A stretch of DNA of 58,073 nt from Verrucomicrobiota bacterium. Its GTDB lineage: Bacteria > Verrucomicrobiota > Verrucomicrobiia > Limisphaerales > UBA9464. The first letter of the stretch is position 1; each line of letters opens with the position of its first letter. The notes below the pieces were generated by a model. The model saw nothing but the letters and a program-made list of their open reading frames with translations, was not told the DNA's origin and did no database searches. A program made the translations under genes and the position numbers. This document shows, piece after piece, positions 43,413-51,984 of this stretch. The stretch spans positions 1 to 58,073 of the forward strand of contig CANGKZ010000030.1 of NCBI GenBank assembly GCA_947454705.1, in the 5' to 3' direction.

Positions 43413-44441
43413 CTAGCGTTGGGATGCGGATGAAGCAGAAGAGACGGGGGAGGTTTTTTGAAATTCGACGGCAGATTCAGCGACGCGTGCCGCCTTGGCT
43501 TCTCCGTCGTGGAACAGGAACCGGTACCGGAAGGTCACGTGCGTGCCCGCCGGGATCTTGAAGTCGCCTGCGCCTTTTTCGGCCTTGGTGAAATCGTGAA
43601 GACCAAACGGGTTGGCCGCAAAGAGTCCGTAGTCGCGCACGTGCCACCAGGTCGGAAAGCGCGGATTGGAGGGGTGATCGAAGATGGCCACGCCGAGGGT
43701 GCGCCCTTCCACCGGGCCGGTGTAGTCCACCCAGGCAGCCCGCTTGCCCCAGGTGTTGCCATCGCGAACGCCTTCCGAATTCAGGATGTGGCCGAGCCCG
43801 GGTTTCTTGGCCGGTTGGGCGAGGCGCATCGATTCCGCGAGGCGGATGGCCATGGTGCCCTCCTTGGTGTCGCCCAGTACCAGGTCGCCCTGGGTGGCGG
43901 TGACGGTCACGGAGAAATCCACGATGCGGCTGCCGTTGTCGCCCTTGCGGAATTGCATCGTCCGCTCGTCGTCGGCGATGACCTTTCCGTCCTTCGCGAT
44001 CCAGCGATTGCGGCTGGTCAGAGTGCCCACGCGGGAGCCGGATTCCATCGCGGCAAACGACTGGTGCACCGTGCGGCCGGCGTTCTTTTCCTCGCTCCAA
44101 AAATCCACCCCGTTGGCGCTTCCATGCCCCCACCAGAGGGCGTGGTGGTGCGGGTGATCGTGTTCCTCATTGGGAACCGTCTCCTGCGGCCAACGACGGG
44201 TGAAATGCTCCCCGCGGGGGCTCAGGATCGGATACAGGAAGGGACGCGAGACGTCCCGAAAATGGTACTCGGTGAACCGTTCGCCATCGAGGTCCACCCG
44301 GATGACGTTGTTGGTCTCGTACAGATGGACTCCGCGGGTGGCGTACTTCGACCCGGAAGTGGCGCAGCCGGACAGAAACGCGAGGGCGCTGCCGGCAAGC
44401 AAGGCCACGAGGACGGACGCGCGCGACTGCGGGGGAATCAT
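43413..44441 (-). CDS. DUF6807 (PmoA-like) lipoprotein
   Basis: This 342-residue protein carries a lipoprotein signal (LAFLSGCATSG, Cys at about residue 26). The mature part matches the DUF6807/PmoA family: RPFLYPILSPRGEHFTRRWP, EEHDHPHHHALWWGHGSANG, SRNRWIAKDGKVI, DYTGPVEGRTLGVAIFDHPSNPR and WWHVRDYGLFAANPFG. The function is not established; in PVC bacteria the family often sits with Gfo/Idh oxidoreductases, as here, suggesting carbohydrate catabolism in the envelope. It starts 72 bases after the last bat gene, so the bat transcript might continue into it. Confidence 0.88.
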   Translation of the reverse strand: MIPPQSRASVLVALLAGSALAFLSGCATSGSKYATRGVHLYETNNVIRVDLDGERFTEYHFRDVSRPFLYPILSPRGEHFTRRWPQETVPNEEHDHPHHHALWWGHGSANGVDFWSEEKNAGRTVHQSFAAMESGSRVGTLTSRNRWIAKDGKVIADDERTMQFRKGDNGSRIVDFSVTVTATQGDLVLGDTKEGTMAIRLAESMRLAQPAKKPGLGHILNSEGVRDGNTWGKRAAWVDYTGPVEGRTLGVAIFDHPSNPRFPTWWHVRDYGLFAANPFGLHDFTKAEKGAGDFKIPAGTHVTFRYRFLFHDGEAKAARVAESAVEFQKTSPVSSASSASQR

Positions 44442-44513
44442 TGGCCAACGAGATAACGAGACCGGCGGAATTCGGGCAAGGAATTAGTCCGAAGCGGCGG
44501 CCTGAAATCCGGG

Positions 44514-45296
44514 TCAAGGAACCACGTATCCAAGTTGTTGCTGCGGGACCCAGCCGAATCGACCCGACCCCGGATCCTCCCCCATCACCCACCCGGGCCG
44601 GGTGTCGCGAACGCGCAATTCGGCCGACGCCGGGGCGGTGAACGAAGGACGCGACTCGTCGAGCGGGCTCTGACGCAGCACGGTGTCGGACTTCAGAACG
44701 ATGGCGTTGGGGAGCGATTGGAAATCATACCACGCCAGAATCGCCAGCAGGGTGGACAGCGTGGCCGCGGCCCCGGTGACGGCGAAGCTGGTTCCAAGAT
44801 TGGTACGCAGATCCGGTCGAAGCTTCAGCGTGATTCCGAGGCCGCACCATCCCCAGACGCCCGCGAGAGCGAGCCAGCCCCACTCGTTCACGCTGAGCCA
44901 GCGGATCCAGCTCCGGTCATCGGTTTCGGCTCCCGAGCGGACGCCGAGTTTGAGTCGGAGCACTTTCAGGTCGGCAAACACATCGGCATCGCGCGGAGCC
45001 AGCACGGCGGCGCGTCGCAGGTGGAGCAGGGCGAGGGCGGGCTGGCCGGCCTGCTGACACGCCTGAGCCCAATTGCGCTCAATCGCGGCCGAAGTCTGGC
45101 CGTCGCGCGTGAGTTGTTCATACGCCTTCGACGCTTCGTCGTATTTGCCGGCGGCGAGGAGGTGATTGGCGGAATCAAACGTGATTCCGCTCTCGGCGCG
45201 CAGACCGGTGCTGACGCAGGACAAACTCAGGAGCGTCCACACGGTCAGAATCCAGGCGCGGAGACGCATCATCGTGGAGCAGGGAAGCGAGGTCAT
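44514..45296 (-). CDS. batE: BatE-like TPR and SH3 domain protein
   Basis: The 260-residue product begins with a signal or anchor (MRLRAWILTVWTLLSLSCVS, cysteine near the end), then TPR-like repeats (FDSANHLLAAGKYDEASKAYEQL, AQACQQAGQPALALLHLRRA), two membrane helices (about residues 125-190) and a C-terminal SH3-like domain (SAELRVRDTRPGWVMGEDPG). BatE proteins with this make-up close the Bat (Bacteroides aerotolerance) operon. ATG 45296 overlaps the BatD stop by four bases; the frame upstream is the shadow of batD. Confidence 0.85.
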   Translation of the reverse strand: MTSLPCSTMMRLRAWILTVWTLLSLSCVSTGLRAESGITFDSANHLLAAGKYDEASKAYEQLTRDGQTSAAIERNWAQACQQAGQPALALLHLRRAAVLAPRDADVFADLKVLRLKLGVRSGAETDDRSWIRWLSVNEWGWLALAGVWGWCGLGITLKLRPDLRTNLGTSFAVTGAAATLSTLLAILAWYDFQSLPNAIVLKSDTVLRQSPLDESRPSFTAPASAELRVRDTRPGWVMGEDPGSGRFGWVPQQQLGYVVP

Positions 45297-47104
45297 CGGC
45301 TGGGCCTCCAAGTTTTCAGCACGGCTTCGATCGCCTCGGCGTCGGCCTGAAGTGATTCGATGCGCGCGGCGCTGGCATCGACGGAATAGCGCGCCTGGTC
45401 GAGGGCGAGGAACAGGCGGTGAAGCTGCTCGGCGGTGGCATCGGGCAGGCCGAGGCGTCGGAGGCGGGAATCCACGACCTCGCTGGTGAAGGCGCCGGCC
45501 GAGCCATCCACCACCAGCGCGAGACGGAGCTGCAGCCAGTGGTTCAGCGAACGGAAAAACGCGGCGGAATCGCCGTTGCGGGCGGATTGGATTACCGACT
45601 GGTATTCGCGGTCGGCCTCGGCGGTGCGGGTTTCGCGGGCGAGGCGTGCGGTGTCGCGCGGACGCGAGTTCCACCGGATCACTCCGGCGAGCACGGCCCA
45701 TGCGACGCCGGGAAGCAGGAGCAGTCCGAGGAACCAGGGTTGGGTCACGTGCGGGGCGCGAATGATTTGGCGGGTGCCCTCACGAAGCGTCGGCGGACGG
45801 AATTCCGTCGATTGAACCACGGGCGCCGCCTGGGCCGCGCCGCCTGCGGGGATTTGTCCGGCGGGTGCCGCCTGGGCTCCCGCCGTGCCGTGGACCTGCA
45901 GCGGGAGCGGGTTCGGCTTGAGCGTTTCGTATCGGCGCGTCTCGGGATCCCAGAAGGAGAACGGAGGCCATTGAATCGACTTCAAATCGCCGCGCTCGGG
46001 GACGAGCACTTGTTCGAAGGATTTGGTTCCGGTCAGGCCGAGGTCATCGGCCGGTTCGAAGGAATTGGTGCCGGCGTACACTTGGAACCCATTGCCGGTG
46101 GGGAAGTCGGGCAGCTTGAGGGAATCGAAGGCGCCGCGGCCGGAAATTTTTCCGCGCACCGTGACCGGGTCTCCGACGTTGACCTGCGAAGGAGTGGCGG
46201 TGAGTTCGATGTTGAAGCGTCCCACCGCGCCGTTGAAGCCCGCGGGACGTCCCTCCATGGGCGGGGCGATGACGTGCAACACGTTGGTTTCACTTGTAAA
46301 CGTCAACTTCCGACGCTCGCCGCCGCCGAACATGCGTTCGAAGAAGGGATCATCGAAGGGGCCGCGGCGGCGTCCGCGCGATTGAAAATTGTAGATCGTC
46401 TCCAGCTCGGCCGGGCCCGCGCTGAGGTCGCCGGTTTTCACCGCCGTGAGGGCCATGCGCCACGAGACCACGCTGTAGAGTTCGTTGCCGATGCGTTCGT
46501 TGCCGTTCTGGCGTTCGCCCTGCCGGTTGATGATGAAGCCATCGAGCTTGAGCGTGGGGACCGATTGAAGTTCCGCCGGCGTGGTTTTGAAATAGAACCG
46601 AACCTCCGCCGGGAAGGTCTCGCCGAGGTAGGCGGTGGTTTTGGGCAGGACGACCTTGAGGAACCCGACTTCCGATTGATCGAATCCCTTGCCGACTGTG
46701 AGCTTCAGCGGCTGCGAGGTGAGTTTTTGTCCATCGATCTCGATCGTGTACCCGGGAATCTCCACCACACCCGAGGTGGACGGCTGGATGGTGTAGGAGT
46801 GGATGACGGCGCGGAAGGTGCCTTCGCTGCCGACGACAAATTGATCCGCTGCGCCGGCGTATTGGAGCGCGCAACCGGGAATGGGCGGGAGCTGTGGGGC
46901 TGCGACGCGTCCGCAGTCCTTGAAAATGAGCTGAAGCGTGGCGGTGTCGCCCGCGGCGATGGACTCCGGTTCGAGCCGTGCGACGAGTGATCCGGCGAGC
47001 AGCTGGAGGCAGCCCGCGAGAAGCAGACTGAATCCGGCGAGCAGGTTCCGGAAGACTCCGGTCCGCCGCATCCGCATGGAAATCGTGGGCATCGATGCGT
47101 GCAT
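45293..47104 (-). CDS. batD: BatD-like oxygen-tolerance protein
   Basis: The 603-residue protein has an N-terminal signal (hydrophobic about residues 20-40), a series of Ig-like beta domains (LEPESIAAGDTATLQLIF; SGVVEIPGYTIEIDGQKLTS; IELTATPSQVNVGDPVTV), one membrane helix near residue 480 (FLGLLLLPGVAWAVLAGVI) and a cytosolic helical tail. This is the BatD layout. Its exact role is unknown; with the VWA proteins it forms an envelope complex linked to stress or aerotolerance in Bacteroides. ATG 47104 shares its A with the upstream TGA (TGATG). Confidence 0.9.
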   Translation of the reverse strand: MHASMPTISMRMRRTGVFRNLLAGFSLLLAGCLQLLAGSLVARLEPESIAAGDTATLQLIFKDCGRVAAPQLPPIPGCALQYAGAADQFVVGSEGTFRAVIHSYTIQPSTSGVVEIPGYTIEIDGQKLTSQPLKLTVGKGFDQSEVGFLKVVLPKTTAYLGETFPAEVRFYFKTTPAELQSVPTLKLDGFIINRQGERQNGNERIGNELYSVVSWRMALTAVKTGDLSAGPAELETIYNFQSRGRRRGPFDDPFFERMFGGGERRKLTFTSETNVLHVIAPPMEGRPAGFNGAVGRFNIELTATPSQVNVGDPVTVRGKISGRGAFDSLKLPDFPTGNGFQVYAGTNSFEPADDLGLTGTKSFEQVLVPERGDLKSIQWPPFSFWDPETRRYETLKPNPLPLQVHGTAGAQAAPAGQIPAGGAAQAAPVVQSTEFRPPTLREGTRQIIRAPHVTQPWFLGLLLLPGVAWAVLAGVIRWNSRPRDTARLARETRTAEADREYQSVIQSARNGDSAAFFRSLNHWLQLRLALVVDGSAGAFTSEVVDSRLRRLGLPDATAEQLHRLFLALDQARYSVDASAARIESLQADAEAIEAVLKTWRPSR

Positions 47105-48171
47105 CACCAGGTCTTTCGGCTTCGCTTCGCTGGATCGGTGGGGCGCTTGCCCTGGCCGGGTTGGAAGACCAGCGCCTTCTCATCGCCCTTCTGTTCATCG
47201 AGCAACCGCGCGGCCTGCGCCGGGCTCATTTCGCCCGCCTTGCCTTCTTCCATTCCCACGGCCTGGCCCTTGCCGTTCTTTTCGTCGCCCGGTTTTCCGG
47301 ACTGCGATCCCTGGTCCTTCGCGGCGTTCTGATCTTTGTCTTTGTCCTTCTCCTTGCCCTGCTTGGGATCGTCCTTGGCGACTTCGTCTTTTTTGTCCTT
47401 GGGATCCTGCGAGTCCTTGCCGGCCTGGGAATCCTGACCGTCCTGCTGCTGGTCCTTGTTCTTGTCCTGGGAGTTTTTCCCGGACTGATCCTTGGAATTC
47501 TTCGGCTTCGAGGCCTGGTCCTGGTTGGAGTCCTGCTGTTGCTGCTGCTGATCCTTGTCCTGGTCCTTATCCTTGTCTTTGTCCTGATCCTGATTCTGCT
47601 GTCGGTTCTTCGGGGGAGGAGGCTGCTGGCGCATCAATTCCTCCACCTTTGCCTTCACGAACTGGAGGTTGGAGGAGGCGTTGGTGTCGGACGGATTGAG
47701 CTTCAGCGCGGAATTGTAATTGGTCAGGGCCTGCTGCCAGGTCTGGATCTTGGCCTTGGGGTCCTGCTCCCGGAATCCCATTTGGTACAGGGTGTTTCCC
47801 AGGTTGTAGTAGGCCTTCTGCTGCAAACCGAGATCCCGCGCCCCGCGCGCCGCCTCGAAATAGGCCGCGGCGTTGGTGAAGTTCGACATCTTGTACGCCG
47901 CAGCCCCGGCGTTGAACTGATACCGCGGATCCTCCGGCGTGCTCTTGGCCAGGGTGTCGTATTCCTTCTGCGCGGTCCGGTAGTCGCCCTTGTGGTAGGC
48001 GCGCTCTGCGGTGTCGGGGGAAACGGCATGGACCAAAAATGATCCAACCCAAAACGCCGCAGCGATTCCTGCGAGCCGGATTGCGCGGGAGGAATGGAGA
48101 CGGGCATCCGACCGGTCAGCGCGATCGGCGGGGAGCGTCGATGGACGGGATGGGATGTCGTGTCGTGGCAT
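47104..48171 (-). CDS. batC: BatC-like TPR protein with Gln/Asp/Lys-rich tail
   Basis: This 355-residue product has an N-terminal anchor (about residues 30-48), three TPR units (AERAYHKGDYRTAQKEYDTL; YQFNAGAAAYKMSNFTNAAAYFE; KAYYNLGNTLYQMG; ALTNYNSALKLNPSDTNASS) and then a long low-complexity region (about 185-320) made almost only of Gln, Asp, Lys, Ser and Pro. BatC proteins elsewhere have a similar TPR core followed by a charged Gln-rich part. The gene begins 6 bases after batB. Confidence 0.85.
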   Translation of the reverse strand: MPRHDIPSRPSTLPADRADRSDARLHSSRAIRLAGIAAAFWVGSFLVHAVSPDTAERAYHKGDYRTAQKEYDTLAKSTPEDPRYQFNAGAAAYKMSNFTNAAAYFEAARGARDLGLQQKAYYNLGNTLYQMGFREQDPKAKIQTWQQALTNYNSALKLNPSDTNASSNLQFVKAKVEELMRQQPPPPKNRQQNQDQDKDKDKDQDKDQQQQQQDSNQDQASKPKNSKDQSGKNSQDKNKDQQQDGQDSQAGKDSQDPKDKKDEVAKDDPKQGKEKDKDKDQNAAKDQGSQSGKPGDEKNGKGQAVGMEEGKAGEMSPAQAARLLDEQKGDEKALVFQPGQGKRPTDPAKRSRKTW

Positions 48172-48177
48172 CGGAGT

Positions 48178-49218
48178 TCAGGCGGTTGCCCCGGCCGATT
48201 CGCCCGGACGGCGGGTCCGGGGAGCGAACTGTTCCGGGATCACAAGTTCGAGCATGAGAAGCAGGATCGCAACCCCCAGCGGCCACTGGAAGCGTTCGAT
48301 CCATTCACGGCTGCGGCCGGCTTTGAAATCCGTCTTGGGCAACGGTGCGAGGCCGCGGTCGTAGAGCGTCTGCATCGTGCGCCGTCCCTGCAGCGGGAGG
48401 TAGAATCCGCCGCCGGCCTCGGCGAGGGCCTTGAGCGCGGGTTCGTTGAGACGCGACTTCACGGCGTTGCCGTCGGAGTCCTTGATGAACACCGGATTCC
48501 CGTACGGATCGGGCGCCTGAAGCAGGGCTCCCTGCGCGGTGCCGACGCCGAGGGTGAAGATTTTCACGCCGTCCTTGGCGGCTTGTTTTGCGGCTTCGAT
48601 GGCACCTTCCTCGTGGTCTTCGCCGTCGGTGAGAATGACCACTGCTCGGGCCCCGGTGCTGTCCTTGCCGAAGGCGGTCACGGCCTCGCGGATGGCATCG
48701 GCCAGCGCGGTGCCGGGTTCCGGAATGACCTCGGTGTCGAGGGCGCGGACGCTTTGCAGGAACGCTTCGTTGTCCAGCGCCAACGGCACTTGCAGGAAGG
48801 CGGTTCCGGCGAAGGGCACGAGGCTGAGACGATCCGTCTTGGCAATCGCCGCGAGGTCGTACGCGGCAAGTTTCGCGCGGGCGAGACGGCTGGGGGCGAC
48901 GTCGGTGCCGAGCATGGAGCGCGACACATCGAAGCACACCGCGATGTCGAGCCCGCTGGCGCGCGCCTCCTCTTCGGTGAAGCCCCACTGCGGGCGGGCG
49001 AGGGAGAGGACGGTGAGGATCAGTCCGAGGGCGATGAGGATTCGCTTGAGGATCTGGCGTCGGGTCGAGACGCCGACAGTGAGTTGGGCCCAGAGTCGGC
49101 TCCGGACGAATTGCGCCGCCGCGCGCTGCTTGCGCTTCCAAGTCCACACGAGGAACACGGTGAGCAGCGGCGCGAAAAAGATCGCGAGCCAGATGCATTG
49201 GGGCGTGGCGAAGTTCAC
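48178..49218 (-). CDS. batB: BatB-like von Willebrand factor A domain protein
   Basis: The 346-residue protein has N-terminal membrane helices (about residues 10-28 and 57-75), a VWA domain with the MIDAS motif DVSRS (in DIAVCFDVSRSM) and VILTDGEDHEEGAI, and a C-terminal helix (WPLGVAILLLMLELVI). GTG 49218 overlaps the batA stop (GTGA); the longer frame upstream is the shadow of batA. BatB and BatA are paired membrane VWA proteins, presumably assembled or remodelled by the MoxR ATPase. Confidence 0.9.
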   Translation of the reverse strand: MNFATPQCIWLAIFFAPLLTVFLVWTWKRKQRAAAQFVRSRLWAQLTVGVSTRRQILKRILIALGLILTVLSLARPQWGFTEEEARASGLDIAVCFDVSRSMLGTDVAPSRLARAKLAAYDLAAIAKTDRLSLVPFAGTAFLQVPLALDNEAFLQSVRALDTEVIPEPGTALADAIREAVTAFGKDSTGARAVVILTDGEDHEEGAIEAAKQAAKDGVKIFTLGVGTAQGALLQAPDPYGNPVFIKDSDGNAVKSRLNEPALKALAEAGGGFYLPLQGRRTMQTLYDRGLAPLPKTDFKAGRSREWIERFQWPLGVAILLLMLELVIPEQFAPRTRRPGESAGATA

Positions 49219-50231
49219 GGCAGCTTCCTCCACACGGTCTGGCTCAGCAGCAGCTCGAGCACCAGCAGCGCCAATCCGGGGCCGACGAACAACGCCATCC
49301 ACTCGTCGTAGTAGGCGTGTCGTTTGGTCTCCATCTCGGTTTTCTCCAGGCGATCAATCTCGGAGTAAATCTTGCGGAGCGTCTCGGTGCTGTCGGCGCG
49401 GAAGTATTTCCCGCCGGTTTTGTCGGCGATTTTCTTGAGGGTGTCCTCATCGATGTCCACCGGTTGCTTCACGTACACCTTGCGACCAAAGGCGTCGCGC
49501 GCCGGCATGGGGGCGAAGCCGTGGGTGCCCACGCCGATGGTGTACACCTTCACTCCGAGCGCCTGGGCCGCTTCGGCGGCGGTGAGTGGGGGAACCTTGC
49601 CGGCGTTGTTTTGTCCGTCGGTCATCAGAATCACGATGCGCGACTTCGACTTCAACTCCCGCAGCCGGTTCACCGAGGCGCTCAATGCGGAACCGATCGC
49701 GGTCTGGTTGCCATCAATGGTTCCCAATTCGAGGCGGTTCAGCACGCGGTGGATGAAATCGTGATCCAACGTGGGCGGGGCCGCGATGAAGGCCTGGGTG
49801 GCAAAGGCGACCAGGCCGATGCGGTCGGCCGGGCGGTTGTCGATGAAAGTCCGCAACACGTCCCGGAGCATGGTGAGCCGGTTGACGCGCTCGCCGCGCA
49901 GTTCGAAATCCTCCGCGGCCATCGATCCGGAAAGGTCCACGGCCACGGCGATGTCGATGCCGCTGGCCTTGATCGGGGCCAGTCCGCCGCCCACGCGCGG
50001 ACGCGCCATGCCGAGGATCAGCAGGACGAGTCCGATCCAGCGCAGGTTGTTCAACACGGTTCCCGCGCGGCTGCGCGAGAGTTCCGTGATGCCCTTCATC
50101 AGGTTGAGGCTGGAGTAGATGAAGGCGCCCTCGCGTCCGATGCGATTGCGCGTCCACGCCAGCACCGGAAGCAGGAGCAATCCGAGCAGCCACCAGGGGG
50201 CACCAAAACTGAAACCCAGATTCCAGTTCAT
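49215..50231 (-). CDS. batA: BatA-like von Willebrand factor A domain protein
   Basis: The 338-residue product has two N-terminal membrane helices (WWLLGLLLLPVLAW; LRWIGLVLLILGMARP), a VWA domain with an intact MIDAS (DLSGS in VAVDLSGSMAAEDF, VILMTDGQNNAG) and a C-terminal helix (FVGPGLALLVLELLLSQTVW), the same layout as BatB. ATG 50231 overlaps the upstream stop by four bases. It is the first of the two VWA genes. Confidence 0.92.
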   Translation of the reverse strand: MNWNLGFSFGAPWWLLGLLLLPVLAWTRNRIGREGAFIYSSLNLMKGITELSRSRAGTVLNNLRWIGLVLLILGMARPRVGGGLAPIKASGIDIAVAVDLSGSMAAEDFELRGERVNRLTMLRDVLRTFIDNRPADRIGLVAFATQAFIAAPPTLDHDFIHRVLNRLELGTIDGNQTAIGSALSASVNRLRELKSKSRIVILMTDGQNNAGKVPPLTAAEAAQALGVKVYTIGVGTHGFAPMPARDAFGRKVYVKQPVDIDEDTLKKIADKTGGKYFRADSTETLRKIYSEIDRLEKTEMETKRHAYYDEWMALFVGPGLALLVLELLLSQTVWRKLP

Positions 50232-50923
50232 GACTGCGGTCCCCCGGGAATCACCGGCGGAATGGACGCCGACAACGGCTTGGGCACGGTGTCCTCCACG
50301 AGCCGCACCGCCACGCCGTGCAGGTCGAGCAGTTCCGATCGATCGGGTTGCGCCCGCGCGAACTTCACCAGATCGCACCGGGTGAGGAAGTCGCCGAGGG
50401 ACGTCTTGTGCGCGACGTCGAGGCTGCTGCTGGAGCGGAGTTCGATGAGGAATTCCTCAGTGGTTCGCTCCGGTGCGCGGAGGCGGAAGCGTTCCTCGAG
50501 ATAAGTGCGGAGGATTTCAGAGACCACGGTGCAGAAGCGCTCCGGCTGATCGATCCATTGCAGGGAATCGGCCAGACGTTTCCGGGCGCGTTCCTCCGGG
50601 GGCGGGGGCGGCGGGGCCACGGGCTGGGGACGGTTTTTCCGCCAGCGATTCCAAGCCCACCAGAGCAGCCATCCGAGCAGGATCACCGCGATGCCGCGTC
50701 CGATCCACGCCCCGAGCGTTTGGATCGAAACGGGATGCTGAATGTCGTGCAGGAAAATCGGCGTGGAGTTGGTTCCGCCGACGCCATGCGACTGGGGTTG
50801 CGGAATGGGCGGGGCAGGGCGGTTGGTGACGGTCAACGCCGTCGCCGGAAGCGTCAGAGCGCAGGTGGTCCAGACCAGGGCCGCCGCACGGGCTGCATCA
50901 AATTTGGAACGAAGCGGGTTCAT
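50228..50923 (-). CDS. DUF4381-type membrane protein of the bat operon
   Basis: The 231-residue protein has a signal (ALVWTTCALTLPATALT), a Pro-rich external segment, one membrane helix (about residues 80-100, GRGIAVILLGWLLWWAWNRW) and a cytosolic helical domain that contains RLADSLQWIDQPERFCTVVSEILRTYLEERF, as in DUF4381-like proteins found between DUF58 and VWA genes in MoxR operons. Start and stop both overlap the neighbouring genes by four bases. Its biochemical role is unknown. Confidence 0.82.
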   Translation of the reverse strand: MNPLRSKFDAARAAALVWTTCALTLPATALTVTNRPAPPIPQPQSHGVGGTNSTPIFLHDIQHPVSIQTLGAWIGRGIAVILLGWLLWWAWNRWRKNRPQPVAPPPPPPEERARKRLADSLQWIDQPERFCTVVSEILRTYLEERFRLRAPERTTEEFLIELRSSSSLDVAHKTSLGDFLTRCDLVKFARAQPDRSELLDLHGVAVRLVEDTVPKPLSASIPPVIPGGPQS

Positions 50924-51876
50924 CCGTGGCGCCTCCGTCGTTCCCGGGTGTCGAAGAATTGCGTCAGGGCGCGGTCGTAGGGTTCCTCGGTTCGGATCTG
51001 GATGGCGTCCACGCCGGCCGACCGGAACAGGCGGTCGAGATCCTCCTGGTTCTTCACCTGCCGACGCGCGAAGGCGCTGCGACGGCGGTCGTCGGAGGTG
51101 TTGATCTCGACCCGCTCGCCGGTCTCGGCGTCCTGAAGAACGATGCGGCCGAGGCCGGGAAGGATGCGCTCGTACGGGTCGATGATCTGCACGGCGACGA
51201 GGTCGTGCTTGCGGCTCGTTTGTCGGAGCGCGGTGGCAGGGGTGCGGCCGAGCGATTCGCTCTGGATCGCGTGTCCGCGCAAGTTGGCCATCATGCCGGC
51301 GCGGGTGGGACGCGTCTCGCCGAGAAAATCCGACACGACCACCACCACCGACCGGTGCGGCAGGATGCGATTGACGAATTCCAGGGCCGATCCGAGGGCC
51401 GTTCCGCGGGAGCGGGGCTGGTAGTAAAGAATGTCGCGAATCACGCGCAGCACGTGACGGCGTCCCTTGCGCGGGGGAATGAATTTCTCGATTTCCTCCG
51501 AGAACAGCACGAGCCCCACCTTGTCCTGATTGCGGATGGCGGAGAAGGCGAGCACCGATGCGATCTCGGCGGCGAGTTCGCGTTTGGACTGATCGGTGGA
51601 TCCGAACAGGCCCGATGCGCTGAGGTCCACCACGAGCATCACCGTGAGTTCGCGTTCCTCGCGGAACTTCTTCACGAACGGATGGTTCATGCGCGCGGTG
51701 ACGTTCCAATCGATGGAACGCACTTCGTCGCCGGGCTGGTATTCGCGGACTTCGTCGAAGTCCATGCCCTGGCCCTTGAACGCGGAATGGTACTGGCCCG
51801 CGAGGGATTCGCTCACGAGCCGCTTGGTGCGGATCTCGATCTGGCGGATCTTCTTGAGCAGTTCCTTCGGGATCAT
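50920..51876 (-). CDS. DUF58 domain protein of the MoxR/bat operon
   Basis: The 318-residue protein shows the DUF58 signature GMDFDEVREYQPGDEVRSIDW-NVTAR (about residues 37-62) followed by a VWA-like fold (LMLVVDLSASG... with DLSAS in place of a full MIDAS). It lies 108 bases after moxR and overlaps the next gene by four bases. DUF58 proteins are regular partners of MoxR ATPases. Residues about 200-230 form an insertion-like polar loop (SLGRTPATALRQTSRKHD). Confidence 0.9.
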   Translation of the reverse strand: MIPKELLKKIRQIEIRTKRLVSESLAGQYHSAFKGQGMDFDEVREYQPGDEVRSIDWNVTARMNHPFVKKFREERELTVMLVVDLSASGLFGSTDQSKRELAAEIASVLAFSAIRNQDKVGLVLFSEEIEKFIPPRKGRRHVLRVIRDILYYQPRSRGTALGSALEFVNRILPHRSVVVVVSDFLGETRPTRAGMMANLRGHAIQSESLGRTPATALRQTSRKHDLVAVQIIDPYERILPGLGRIVLQDAETGERVEINTSDDRRRSAFARRQVKNQEDLDRLFRSAGVDAIQIRTEEPYDRALTQFFDTRERRRRHG

Positions 51877-51984
51877 CGTTTCGTGCGATGCGTTCGACGC
51901 TGGGTGGGCGGGCTTTTGGAGTTGAATTCCGCCGATGCCGGGAACGGCGTCGGACCGGGTTCAACCGTTGAAGCGGTCCTGAAA

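Noticed and set aside
41885-43561. 558-residue plus-strand frame opposite the Gfo/Idh gene
   Set aside because: Starts inside the hairpin region and is antisense to a well-supported oxidoreductase.
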